DNA from: Sodiomyces alkalinus F11
Lineage: Eukaryota; Ascomycota; Sordariomycetes; Glomerellales; Plectosphaerellaceae
Length of the DNA: 64,000 bases
Assembly (NCBI RefSeq): GCF_003711515.1
Contig: NW_021167081.1
Coordinates: 62,001 to 126,000 of the forward strand
Reading direction: 5' to 3'
Shown: in pieces, positions 1 through 9,294 of the stretch
How the letters are laid out: each line of letters starts with the position of its first letter
Numbering within the stretch: the first letter of the stretch is position 1
Program-made: the position numbers and the translations under genes
Notes under the pieces: generated by a model
Told to the model about the DNA's origin: nothing
The model's input: the letters and a program-made list of their open reading frames with translations, nothing else
Databases searched by the model: none

Positions 1-298
1 GTTGGCAGAATGGATCAAAAAGCGTCACAAAACAAACCACTACCAAAAGAAAAAGAAAAAGAAAAATATCACGAGACGAATGAGTGTGTTTTCATCGCGC
101 GCTGCATAGCGACTGTGTTTTCGTCTTAACCCGGGTTAGCTATGAGCTATCCATAGAGTGTGCAGGCACAACAAGATCCACCACGACAATCCGCCCCCTA
201 AGTTTTAACTTTTCCCGTTCCCATCCTCGCCATCTCGCGATCCGAGAAGCAGAGGAAGGAAAAACAAATTGCTAATACAAGCCCTTGATAGGGGACAT
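1..298. other. 3' flank of cyclophilin gene
   Basis: No coding frame is convincing here. The stretch is the downstream side of the minus-strand cyclophilin gene and holds an A-rich tract near positions 45-66 that may belong to its 3' end region. Nothing else is recognised. Confidence 0.5.
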
Positions 299-1645
299 TT
301 ACAGGGCACCGCTCTTGACGATAGTGGGACGCTTGCCGTAGCGGATGGTGCCGCTCTGGGAGCCGGTGGCCTCGATGGCCTTGACGATGTTCAGGGAGGC
401 CTGGTCGGCGACCTCACCGAAGACGACGTGGCGGCCGTTCAGCCACGAGGTGACGACGGTGGTGATGAAGAACTGGGAGCCGTTGCTAAATGGAGAGTCA
501 GTCCTGATGTCTCGCTCCACCATACCAAAATGCTGTCGCGGAATGGGGTGCGATGTTTGGGGGCCCGGGGGNNNNNNNNNNNNNNNNNNNNNNNNNNNNN
601 NNNNNNNNNNNNNNNNNNNNNGGACGGCAGCCTACGTGTTGGGGCCGGCGTTGGCCATGGAGAGCAGACCGGGCTTGTCGTGCTTCAGCTGGAAGTTCTC
701 ATCGGGGAACTTCTCGCCATAGATGGACTTGCCACCGGTGCCCTGTTTTCATCCTCGGGTTAGCCTTCTCTCCCGGATGAGAAGAGCAGAGAGAGACAAT
801 AGACGGAGGCATGTCCAGACGTACATTACCACGGGTGAAGTCACCACCCTGGAGCATGAACTCGGGGATGACACGGTGGAAGGAAGAGCCCTGGTAGCCA
901 AAGCCCTTCTCGCCGGTGCAGAGAGCACGGAAGTTCTCAGCAGTCTTGGGAACGACGTCATAGAACAGGTTGAAGGTGACGCGGCCGGACTGGGCTGTTA
1001 AGGAAAATGGGATGGTCAGCGAGGGTTCGATAGAGACAGGGTAATCCAATCGCATCGCAATAGGAAAAGGCCGACATTGCCATCTTGGGACATGAGCGAG
1101 CGAGCGAGCGAGCGAGCGAGTAGAAGCATTGCGTCCACAGAGCTACTGCTCGAACCGCAGACCACAGCCCAGACCACAGCCCAGACCACGGCCCAGAGCA
1201 CGACCAACCCAGGAAAGCACATTTGGATGGGTCTGGGTTTGTTTGACGACATTCGTAGAAAGGGGAAGGGAGAGAAGAGGCTTACGCTCGGGGTTGCCAG
1301 TAGCCCTGCCGGCGTTGGGGTCGTAATGGGGACCCTCCCACTCGATGTCGAAATAACTGGTGACGGGGGAAAATAACAACCAGGTCAGCATGATGTTTGC
1401 GTTACGAAGAAAAAACGAGCAGTGGGTTAGCAAACGAGGGTCTGGGCTTACACCTGAGGACCGGACATGTTGGCGGTAGAGGCGAAGAAGCGGACGGGAA
1501 GCTTGGTGTTGGATGGGATAATGGGAGACCGAATTGGCTTGGTGAAGGTGGAAGGTCGAGAAAGGGGAGAGAGTGAAGCGGAAGAACAGAAGAGGTTATG
1601 ATGGCGGGGTAGGAGGGGTCGAAGGATGGAGGCGGCAGGTCTCAT
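299..1645 (-). CDS. csr-1: Cyclophilin-type peptidyl-prolyl cis-trans isomerase, mitochondrial/cytosolic dual form
   Basis: Five exons: 1645-1452, 1356-1286, 994-825, 742-636 and 485-299, joined at GT/AG sites that keep one frame and give 242 residues. The body is a complete cyclophilin domain: [16 protein letters not shown] with the catalytic Arg, GSQFFITT, and the C-terminal KSGAL. It isomerises Xaa-Pro bonds and is the family target of cyclosporin A. Residues 1-59 are rich in Arg, Ser and Leu and lack acidic residues, as in a mitochondrial presequence. Met60 begins MSGPQV, the usual start of the cytosolic form, so two initiation sites could give both isoforms, as is known for the single Neurospora crassa cyclophilin gene. 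The 50-N gap lies in the last intron and does not touch coding sequence. Symbol is by analogy with the Neurospora gene. Confidence 0.93.
572..621. other. Sequence gap (50 N) in cyclophilin intron
   Basis: A run of exactly 50 N inside the fourth intron of the cyclophilin gene (intron 486-635). The round number suggests a scaffold gap of unknown true size. Both splice sites are outside the gap, so the predicted protein is unaffected. Confidence 0.95.
1094..1193. repeat. Two simple tandem repeats in a cyclophilin intron
   Basis: Within the 291-nt intron between cyclophilin exons 2 and 3, a GAGC tetranucleotide tract (about 1094-1120) is followed by three copies of a 12-bp unit, CAGACCACAGCC, at 1158-1193 (the third has one change). 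Neither disturbs the splice sites. Confidence 0.85.
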
Positions 1646-1978
1646 TTTTTTGGGTCCCTTCTTCTATTTTTTTCTCTTTTCCTGGTCTGGTTGCTGAGGG
1701 GTTGCGAGGTACCTTGCGTGGTGCGTGGTACCTACCTAGGTGCCTAGGTACCTATGAATAACAAAGGCGGGAAGGAGGGAGCTGTGAGCTGTTTCCACAA
1801 TGTACGAGTACAACATACACAATTTCTGTAGCCGATTGGAACTAGGGAGGGGTAGAATCCGATGTCAGCGTAATGAGCTCCCCCACCACTCGTACTGGTT
1901 CCAGCAAATCGCCGACGGGAGAATAAGTGGACGGGTGGGGAACGGGGGAGGAGGAGCAACCGGGTGGGGCAACCCGAA

Positions 1979-1986
1979 TCACGTGA
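1979..1986. promoter_or_regulatory. TCACGTGA palindrome upstream of cyclophilin
   Basis: Perfect 8-bp palindrome containing the CACGTG E-box, 334 bp upstream of the cyclophilin start. The same octamer lies upstream of the ENT3-like gene and between RPS21 and SLX4. CACGTG is the binding core of bHLH regulators such as Cbf1/centromere-binding-factor types. Function here is inferred from position only. Confidence 0.45.
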
Positions 1987-3809
1987 AATTAGGCCCCCCA
2001 GAAAAAGCAGGAAGAACAAGAGAATGGGCGAAGGGTTGCTGTGGCGATGAGATGAGGTGATGATGAATAGGTAGGGGGGAAGGAAGAGACGGTGTACGGG
2101 TATACGAAGACAAAGAAGACAAAGTTCAGGTTCCGTCCAAGGTACTCCGTAGAGGTACGTACTCCGTACTCGGTGCATTTCTCCTGAACCGACGGGCCCG
2201 ATATGACCCGCAGGTGATTGGTCATGACTTCATGACCTGTCTGAAGAGCTTCAGCGGTGTGGATGTGGTGCCAAGTGCAATGGGACAGCAAACCAGGTGT
2301 TCAGGTTCAGAGAGAGAGCTGAAAGCCTCGCACCGATATTCGGTGTTCAAGGGAAAGCTTCTTGGCTCTCTTCTGTCTTCGATCGAGGGGGCCATGACTT
2401 TGGAGATTGTTGCGTGGTGTTATCCAGTCATCTCAAACGTCCATTGTCCATGCAACTCGAGCTCAATGGAAACATTCGAATTCGAAAGAACCTCTCACAA
2501 AGCTGCGTCTTCTTTCTGCCCTCCTCCCTGTTTTTCGCCAAACAGCTTGGAAGCCAGCTAGGGAATTCGTATGCAGGAGCAGCCAAGCCGAATGCCCATT
2601 GGCGCAGAGGGACCAGAAAGACGAGGTAGTCCTGCAACATTCTCCCACGCAAGACCAAGGTCCCCAGAGAAACCAACGAGTCCCAAGTACTTCGTACAAT
2701 CGTAACGGCTGATTTTCCTCGCTCCAGGATACAAAAGAACTGTACCCTCCTTGGGGAAAAGGGAAAAAAAGAAGAAGAAAAAAAAATGGTGCAATATGTA
2801 CGATGTGCACGAAATGTACGGATACGCCCGGAGATCGGAAGAAAGCCCGTTTTTGTTCTGTAGGGTAGCTACCCGACGCAACGGGGCAATTGAGTCCGAC
2901 TCATCGCGACACGTACAAAGCCATTCGCGCTGCGCTTCTCGGGATTCCGAGCTGAGGGAGTGAGGTGACCAGCCAGGACAGTCCTGACAAACGGTGTGTC
3001 TCTTGGGGTGTTGCAAGGACAATAGGAAAGGGAGCCGTGGGAAGTTGATGGGAGTGACTGATGGTAATGGACCAAAAGTTCAACAGCAAAGAAAAGCTTT
3101 CAACACGCACCTGGTCCAATTGATTAAGAGTCGAGTAGAAAGATACTGTACAAGTGAGGGTTGAAGAAATCAGTTGATAAGGTAGTGTTACACTGGCGAG
3201 CACGAATACACGATGGTAAAAGCTGAGAAGAAGTTTTGGTAGAAAAAGACGGGCGAGGAAAGTCTTCGTAGTAATACGGGCAGTACAGAAATTAATTTCT
3301 TCTTTATTTATTTTCTTTTGGGCGATTTTTCCGGAATTACTTTCGTACTGGAGTACTTTTCCTGTCAGAATATAAATAGGGCCTTACTAATAAGGTAGGG
3401 AGCCAGTACAGATGCCTATTTGGCCAGTAAAATGGTGGGGCCCGCCAACATGATAAGCTACCGAAGTACCACACCTAATTTGTATGTACACCTTAAGTAC
3501 CTAGTAATATAAGGTACTACCTTAGGTAAGGTAATTACGGATACTCAGGTACTGAGTACGGACACGAAAGACAGAGCACTCCGTGCACATCCCCAATCTG
3601 TTCCACCAGCATTCCTACTGAGATCAAAAGTAGCATGATGACTCGTCGTCGAATTGTTACATGCTTGAAATGCCGAATGACCAAGGTAGACACCATGGGA
3701 ATGTGGTCTGCCAGGAGTGATTATATACTCCACATATCCGTATGTTCTTCTCCGTACTGTGTACGCTGTACCTTACCAATGCCTTCTTATCTAATCACTA
3801 CTCTGATAG

Positions 3810-3817
3810 TCACGTGA
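3810..3817. promoter_or_regulatory. TCACGTGA palindrome upstream of ENT3-like gene
   Basis: Perfect octamer 286 bp before the ENT3-like start codon, at a spacing similar to the cyclophilin site. It is a likely bHLH-type binding site; role inferred. Confidence 0.45.
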
Positions 3818-4102
3818 TTTCGAGCCTCCTCCTCGACGCCCCCGAAGCCGAAAGTTCCAGGCTGTCCGTCCAGCTCCGAGTGGGAAGGTGGACTTGGTGA
3901 TTACTGAAGACGACGACTGGGAGTTCGAAAGCTGACTTGAATTCCTCTTACACCAAGGAGAATACGCCGAAATACGACGACCATCTTTTGCAACCCTTCT
4001 TTTTTTTCCTGTCTTCTTCTTCTCTCTCTCTCTCTCCACCTCCCTCATTGTTCCGCCTCATCTTCTTGACCCTTGATCGTTAGGCCAGTTCCACTGCCCA
4101 AG

Positions 4103-5881
4103 ATGGATTGGAACAACCTCAAAGACACCGTCTCCAACCTGACCTTGTATGATGTCAAGGCAGGCGTTAGAAAAGTTCAGAATGGTATGCATAGCTGACC
4201 ATCATGCAACTACACCGATATTCGTCTGCTGACACGAGGCATCTTCTCTAGCCGTGATGAATTACACGGAAATGGAGTCCAAAGTCAGAGAAGCGACGAA
4301 TAACGAACCATGGGGGGCTTCTTCTTCGTTGATGCAGGAGATTGCCAATGGCACGTTCAACTAGTAAATGCTTCCCACCCCTCTCCTCCCCTCCCTCCCC
4401 TTCCTTTCCGTCATGTCCTTACCTCCCAACCACCCCACGCAGAGCTGACAACGTCCACGTCCAGCTCCACCTTGAGTGAAATCATGCCCGTGATCTACCG
4501 CCGCTTCACCGAAAAGTCCGCCGAGGAGTGGCGCCAAATCTACAAGGCCCTCCAGCTACTTGAGTTCCTCGTCAAGCACGGTTCGGAGCGGGTCATCGAC
4601 GACGCCCGGAGCCACATCACCCTCCTGAAGATGCTCCGCCAGTTTCACTACATCGACCAGAACGGCAAGGACCAGGGCCTCAACGTACGCAACCGCGCCA
4701 AGGAACTGACCGACCTCCTCAGCGACGTCGAACGCATCCGGGCCGAACGGAAGAAGGCGCGCGCCACCAAGAACAAGTACACCGGCGTCGAGGGCGGCAG
4801 GAGCTTCGGCAGCGGCGGCTTTTCCGGTGGGAGTGGAGGCGGCGGCGGCGGCGGTGGCAGCGGCCGCTATGGTGGGTTTGGCAGCGAGACCACCTTTGGC
4901 GGGTACTCGGGCGGCGTGTACGGCGATGGCGGCGGCTTTGGGGGCCAGTCGGACGACTGGCGGGGGGAGTCTTCGGCAAGCGGATCGCGGGGTGGTGGTG
5001 CCGACAGGTTTGAGGAATACGACGAGTTTGACGAGGGGGAGCGACCAGCAGTAGCAGCCTCCAGCAGCACCAGCAGTGCAGCGGCGGCCCGGTCGAAGAG
5101 GGTGGAGCGCACGACGGCCAAGCCGGAACCGCCCAAGAAGAAGGAGCCCGAGGTCGACTTGTTCTCGTTTGACGAACCGGCTTCGACTTCGTCGGCGGTA
5201 CCGGCGGCGTCCATGGGCTCCGGACTCGCCGGCCTATCGTCGACGACGGCCCGGAATGCGGACGACGACGACGACGAGTTTGATGACTTCCAATCGGCAC
5301 CGCAGACGGGCGCCCCGTCGGCACCCCCCGTCACGTCGACCGCTCCTTCGACGGCCGCCTTCGCCATGCCCAAACCCGTGGCGCTGCCCCAGCAAACCAA
5401 CGTCAGCAACATCGTGAACCTGACGTCCCCTGCCCCTTCGACGACGTCGGGCGGACCCAACTACTCGGCCTTCGCCGCCCCTGCCCTGGCGTCGCCGGCT
5501 CCGCAGGCGCCCAAGGTGGGCGGGTTCCAGGCTGCGGCGCCCAACTACTTCGGATCGGTCCCGATCGCCACGCCGCCGGCGACTGGCAGCTCGGGGTCCG
5601 GCATGGCAGGTGCTAAGCCTGCCACTACGACGGCGACGACGGCATCGAAGCCGGCGCCTGGCGGGGACGTGTTCGGCGCTTTGTGGTCGCAGGCGAGCTC
5701 TGGGGTGAAGAAGGCACAGACGGGACCCAAGACCGGACCGGCACTGGGCCAACTGGCCAGGGAAAAGAGCAGCGCTGGCATCTGGGGGGCAGCTGCGCCC
5801 GCTGGGGCTTCATCGACGGCCAAGCCGGCTGGGGGGTCGTCTAACTCTACAGGGAACGGGCTGGATGACTTGCTGGGCTGA
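4103..5881 (+). CDS. ENT3: ENTH-domain clathrin adaptor (epsin-3 / Ent3-like)
   Basis: Three exons, 4103-4184, 4252-4363 and 4465-5881, give 536 residues. The start MDWNNLKDTVSNLTLYDVK is the typical Ent3 N-terminus. An ENTH domain fills roughly residues 1-165 (RRFTEKSAEEWRQIYKALQL, then LKMLRQFHYID and RNRAKEL). ENTH domains bind phosphoinositides; Ent3-type proteins act at trans-Golgi and endosomal membranes with AP-1, GGA and clathrin. The tail is disordered: a Gly-rich linker (about 170-220), then acidic-phenylalanine motifs DLFSFDEP (about 295) and DEFDDFQ (about 331), as expected for binding gamma-ear domains and clathrin adaptors. The C-terminus ends DDLLG, a possible clathrin-box-like element. 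Splice joins were chosen because they restore the conserved NGTFNY...LSEIMP segment. Confidence 0.9.
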
Positions 5882-7700
5882 ATAAAGGTGGGAGAGGAGC
5901 GCTTTGAACAGAGGTCATGGAAAGGGGACGAGGTGACAATATCTTGGAAGGCTTTGGGAGTCATTCAGCATTTTTTCTCCCAGGGTAATAGGCCGAGCAG
6001 AGAGGCTTGATATTATGCCCGGGAGAGAGCCTTTTTTTTTCTTTTTTTCTTTTCTTTTTCTCGGCATTGTCGCGTTTAACGAGACGGATTTCAGTACGAA
6101 TTCGAGGAAGCAGAGCAAACCAAAAGCCGATAAGTCTTGAGTAGATAGGCGTACGGGCGCGTGAAAACTGCTATTTCTGCTGACTGATCTTCCATGACAG
6201 AACAGGGTGCAGAGTTAGGACCATTTTCGCAACATACACTCCATAATGCAGTGTCCTATGTACTAGCAATGACTTTCGGAGCCCGAGATGGTGGTGTGGT
6301 GCACGACAGGCAACGGATGCTTCCCCAGGGCCTAAGACACGATGGCCTGCTAATCGGGTTGATGTAGATGCTTGTCGATCGCCCCTTGTACAGCGTTTCA
6401 GCCCTGTCGTTCAAAGAGCAAGTTGGAAGAAGGGCAGCGAAAGGGAGGGCGGTTCGTTCAACTATGGGTCTGGCCCGACGGTCTAGATTCACCTTGCGCG
6501 GCTGATGATCCCCTGTTAACGGACCACGGCGCCGGGCCCCCACAATTATTCCCAGCCCGGCGGCTCTCTAAGCGCCTGCCCCGTTTCAGACGGCTGGCTC
6601 CGCCGAACTGCCTAGTCAGACCGATGATTGGTCCACGGATTTCGGACTCCCAGCGGGTAGCTTGCTTCAGTAGCCGCAGAGTCCTCCCCTTGCTCCCGTT
6701 GGGTGAGATGGCAGACCGAAGGCCGAATCGGTGGAGATGGTTTGGTAGGTCGATGCTGGGTTCAAACTTCAGACTTGCCGTGGACCCAAGAGGCCAAGCG
6801 CTGCTCGAGCGTTTTGTTTTGCCTTGTCTGTTACTTTGGATCATTGATCCCTCTGTTTATTTGTGTCTGCATGTATATTTGGTATACGCGGCTCTTGTGC
6901 TGTTGTTTTGGACTCTGAGAAGTTCGGGTCCAGGCAGACGGGACAGCTGGACGAAGATGTGGTAATGATCATCTCGTCGAACGAGGTCTAGACTTGGGAC
7001 AACCGGCTGATTCCTTTCTGGTGGTCGAGCTGGATAGACGGTAGACCAAGGTATAAAGGATGGTGTCCCTCGAGGCTTCTCAGATCTAGTCTCTTCTGTC
7101 TCGGCAGAACAACCACAAAGACGAAGAAGAACACAATCCTTTCTTTTGTCCTCTCTATTTTTCTTTTTATTTCCTTTTCTTATTTCCTTTTCTTATTTCC
7201 TTTTCTTTCTTGGTCTTGGGCTTTCGTTCACTTTCCTTGCGTCTCGTCTCGGGTCCAGGCACATCAAAGTCTCCTCTTTCTCTTTCCATTGCTCTCTTTC
7301 AAAACGACAAAGACTCTTTCAACGTATCACTACGAACTACAGGAAACAAAAAGCTCACGAACTTACGGTCTCGCCCCTTTCTTTGACTTGACTTTATTTC
7401 GGCATCTCCTCTTCATTTCTTGTTCCCGCATCTCTTGACGAGACGGGGTGTTTTCTACAGACCAACCACGACATACACAAAGGGGTCACATCTGGATATA
7501 TACCCGCGTTTCTTTCCTTCAACCCTTTCAAGATTCCTTCCACCGACGTTCCCTTCTAAACCCCTCACCCTCCTCCTCGATTCCCCTCTCGCACGTCACT
7601 GCACTACTACAAACAGCGACCCAAACTCACTCTGATCACTTCCCCCGAAGCACTCGAGGAAGAGCTCTGCTCTTTGGGAGATTACGGCGCCGCCAGCATC
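5882..7700. other. Intergenic region and long pyrimidine-rich leader
   Basis: Open frames at 6372-6965 (+) and 6458-6844 (-) overlap and show no motif. From about 7080 to 7620 the plus strand is strongly CT-rich with repeated TTTCCTTTTCTTA units (7165-7210), as in long 5' leaders of filamentous fungal genes. With the TATA box at 7052 this suggests a roughly 600-nt leader for the membrane protein starting at 7701. Whether it contains an intron was not resolved. Confidence 0.5.
7052..7057 (+). promoter_or_regulatory. Probable TATA box of the membrane-protein gene
   Basis: TATAAA in the context GGTATAAAGG, followed about 30-50 nt later by the pyrimidine-rich stretch that continues to the start codon at 7701. 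No better TATA element is visible closer to the gene. Confidence 0.5.
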
Positions 7701-8348
7701 ATGGGTTCCATGCCTCGTCTCGGCGCCCTCGGGCACGCCTTCACGGCCAGCCGCGCCATGCAATTCATCTCCCTCGTCGGCATCATTGGCATGACGGCCG
7801 ATTTCATCGCCGAGATTGTCGGCGCAGAGGCCAAGCCTCCCGATGTCCTCATCGGCACCCTGGTGGTCGTACGTATTCCCCTGTCTTGCCCCCCTAAGAG
7901 CCCTCCATACTGACGAAAAGCCCAGGCCGTCATCGCCGCCCTGTACGTCGTCATCTCGTACATCCTCTACTGGGACGCCATGCTCCCCCTCCTCATCGCC
8001 ACCGCCGCCGACGCCGCCCTCCTCGTCGCCGTCATCGTCGTCGCCGTCGTCATGGGCAAGCCCCTCTCCTACCTGACCTGCAGCGACCTCCCGCGAAGGG
8101 ACGGCGGCCTGCCCTCCTTCATCGCCTCCGTGGGCGAGAACATCCTGAGCACCACCGACAGGAGCGGCATCGTCCGGTACTACGTCTGGGTCGGCGCCGC
8201 CCGCCAGACGTGCTACGCCATCAAGGCCGTCTGGGGTCTCTCCATCGCCCTGTGCATTCTGTTTGCCGTGTCGTCCATCACGTCCGCCTGTCTCTGGCGG
8301 CGCCTGAAGATGGGTCCCGTCCCCGGAAAGGATGTGGAGGGACAATGA
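7701..8348 (+). CDS. Four-pass membrane protein, MARVEL-like; frame continues past TGA
   Basis: Two exons, 7701-7868 and 7926-8348, give 196 residues up to the first in-frame TGA. Four hydrophobic segments are visible: about residues 18-38, 50-72, 75-95 and 155-177, with a longer loop containing LTCSDLPRR between the third and fourth. This layout is that of MARVEL-domain proteins of fungi, which sit in plasma membrane or vesicle membranes; no enzyme motif is present. The oddity is at the end: after TGA (8346-8348) the same frame stays open for 215 more codons with GC-rich third positions and a Ser/Pro-rich, low-hydrophobicity composition expected of a cytosolic tail. A canonical intron removing the TGA was not found. 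The real product may therefore be about 412 residues long. Confidence 0.75.
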
Positions 8349-8996
8349 GGGCGCGGCCGTGGCGACGCGGCGGGGGCGGTGGCCAGTTCGTCGACGGGGG
8401 AGCTTTCATTCGACGACGATAATGAGAATGCACGTGATGAGAACGGGGGGGATGGTGCCGCAGCTGCTGCCCTTCAGTACCCGCGGCCCGTCCTCGAGCA
8501 TCCGGGTCTTCAGCGCAAGACGAGCCTCGGCACGTCTGCGATGCGGGCATCGTCGCGCGAAAAGACGTGGGGCGCGAGCGCGAGCGAGGGCTCCTCTTCC
8601 GACGCCGATGCAGCAGCCCCCTACCGACCCCTCTATCATCACCACCACCCCCCGAGGACACTGTCCCTGTCGCCCGCCACGGCACCCAGAGAGATACGGA
8701 CCACGTCGGTCGTCGTTGTGGACGACGGCGTCAACGGGTTCGAGGAAAAGAATGGCACGACCGCTGTGCCGGTGGCGTATATGCCTGCCCTCCCCGGCTC
8801 GCCCGGCCCGCTGGCTTCGCCGTCGTCTCCCATCACGCCGTTGTCCCCGCCTCCCGAGCCGGGAAACCAGCTGGGGCGGCGGGGACCGACGACCAAGTCG
8901 CGGCGGAAGACGATCAAGGAGCTGATTGACGGATGGTGGGATCTGGGTCTTTTGGAAGCGCATAAGCGGCAGACTATGCTGGCTGGTCGGCGCTAG
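8349..8996 (+). other. Coding-like in-frame extension of the membrane-protein gene
   Basis: Continues the frame of the preceding exon with no further stop until TAG at 8994-8996. It encodes about 215 residues: Ser-rich acidic start (FDDDNENARDENGG), His/Pro stretches, a Pro-rich segment (ITPLSPPPEPG), then a basic Trp-containing end (KSRRKTIKELIDGWWDLGLL). Third positions are mostly G or C, as in neighbouring genes. No ATG lies at its beginning, so an independent gene is unlikely. It could be a tail reached by readthrough, a gene model broken by one substitution or sequencing error, or recent pseudogenisation of the tail. Confidence 0.6.
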
Positions 8997-9294
8997 CTGA
9001 GCTTTTGCTTGATCGATATCTAGCGTTTTCCTGTCTTGTTTTTTTGGTGTGTTTTCTTTTTGGTTCCTTTGGTTGTGTTTGGTTTCCTTTGGCTTCCTTT
9101 GGCTTCCTTTGGCCTGTGTTCTCGCATCGGATGGGATGCATAATGGAAGGAGGTAATCCTTGCTGGAGCGAAAACTGATCCAGGTTGGCATTGTGTGTAG
9201 TTGACCTTGTGTAATGGAATGAAAATGGACAAGAAATAAATAAAAGGATGATGGATCTTCAGACAGTATCGTGACGAGGCTTGTTGATATGCGA
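8997..9294. other. Convergent 3' region with TTTCCTTTGGC-type repeats
   Basis: Lies between the membrane-protein gene (+) and the Zn2Cys6 regulator (-), so it holds two 3' ends. A CTTCCTTTGG decamer is tandemly repeated at about 9075-9115. The AATAAATAAA at 9235-9244 could serve as a poly(A) signal for the plus-strand gene. No gene seen. Confidence 0.5.

Larger units (their letters stand above)
1646..4102. other. Intergenic region between divergent cyclophilin and ENT3-like genes
   Basis: About 2.5 kb between two divergently transcribed genes. Short open frames overlap on both strands without coding bias or recognisable motifs. The stretch holds GGTACC/CCTAGG-type palindromes near 1708-1755 and 3480-3560, an A-rich run at about 2760-2787, a T-rich run near 3297-3320, and TCACGTGA sites at both ends, which fits two promoters separated by neutral DNA. 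No RNA gene recognised. Confidence 0.6.

Noticed and set aside
6372..6965. 197-residue plus-strand frame
   Set aside because: No motif, overlaps frames on both strands, mixed third-position composition; likely chance in the leader/intergenic region.
8300..8410. An intron that would splice out the TGA of the membrane-protein gene
   Set aside because: Candidate donors (GTCCCG, GTGGAG) are far from consensus, and none pairs in the right phase with the best CAG acceptor at about 8391; a phase-0 pair exists only with a poor acceptor and no branch site.
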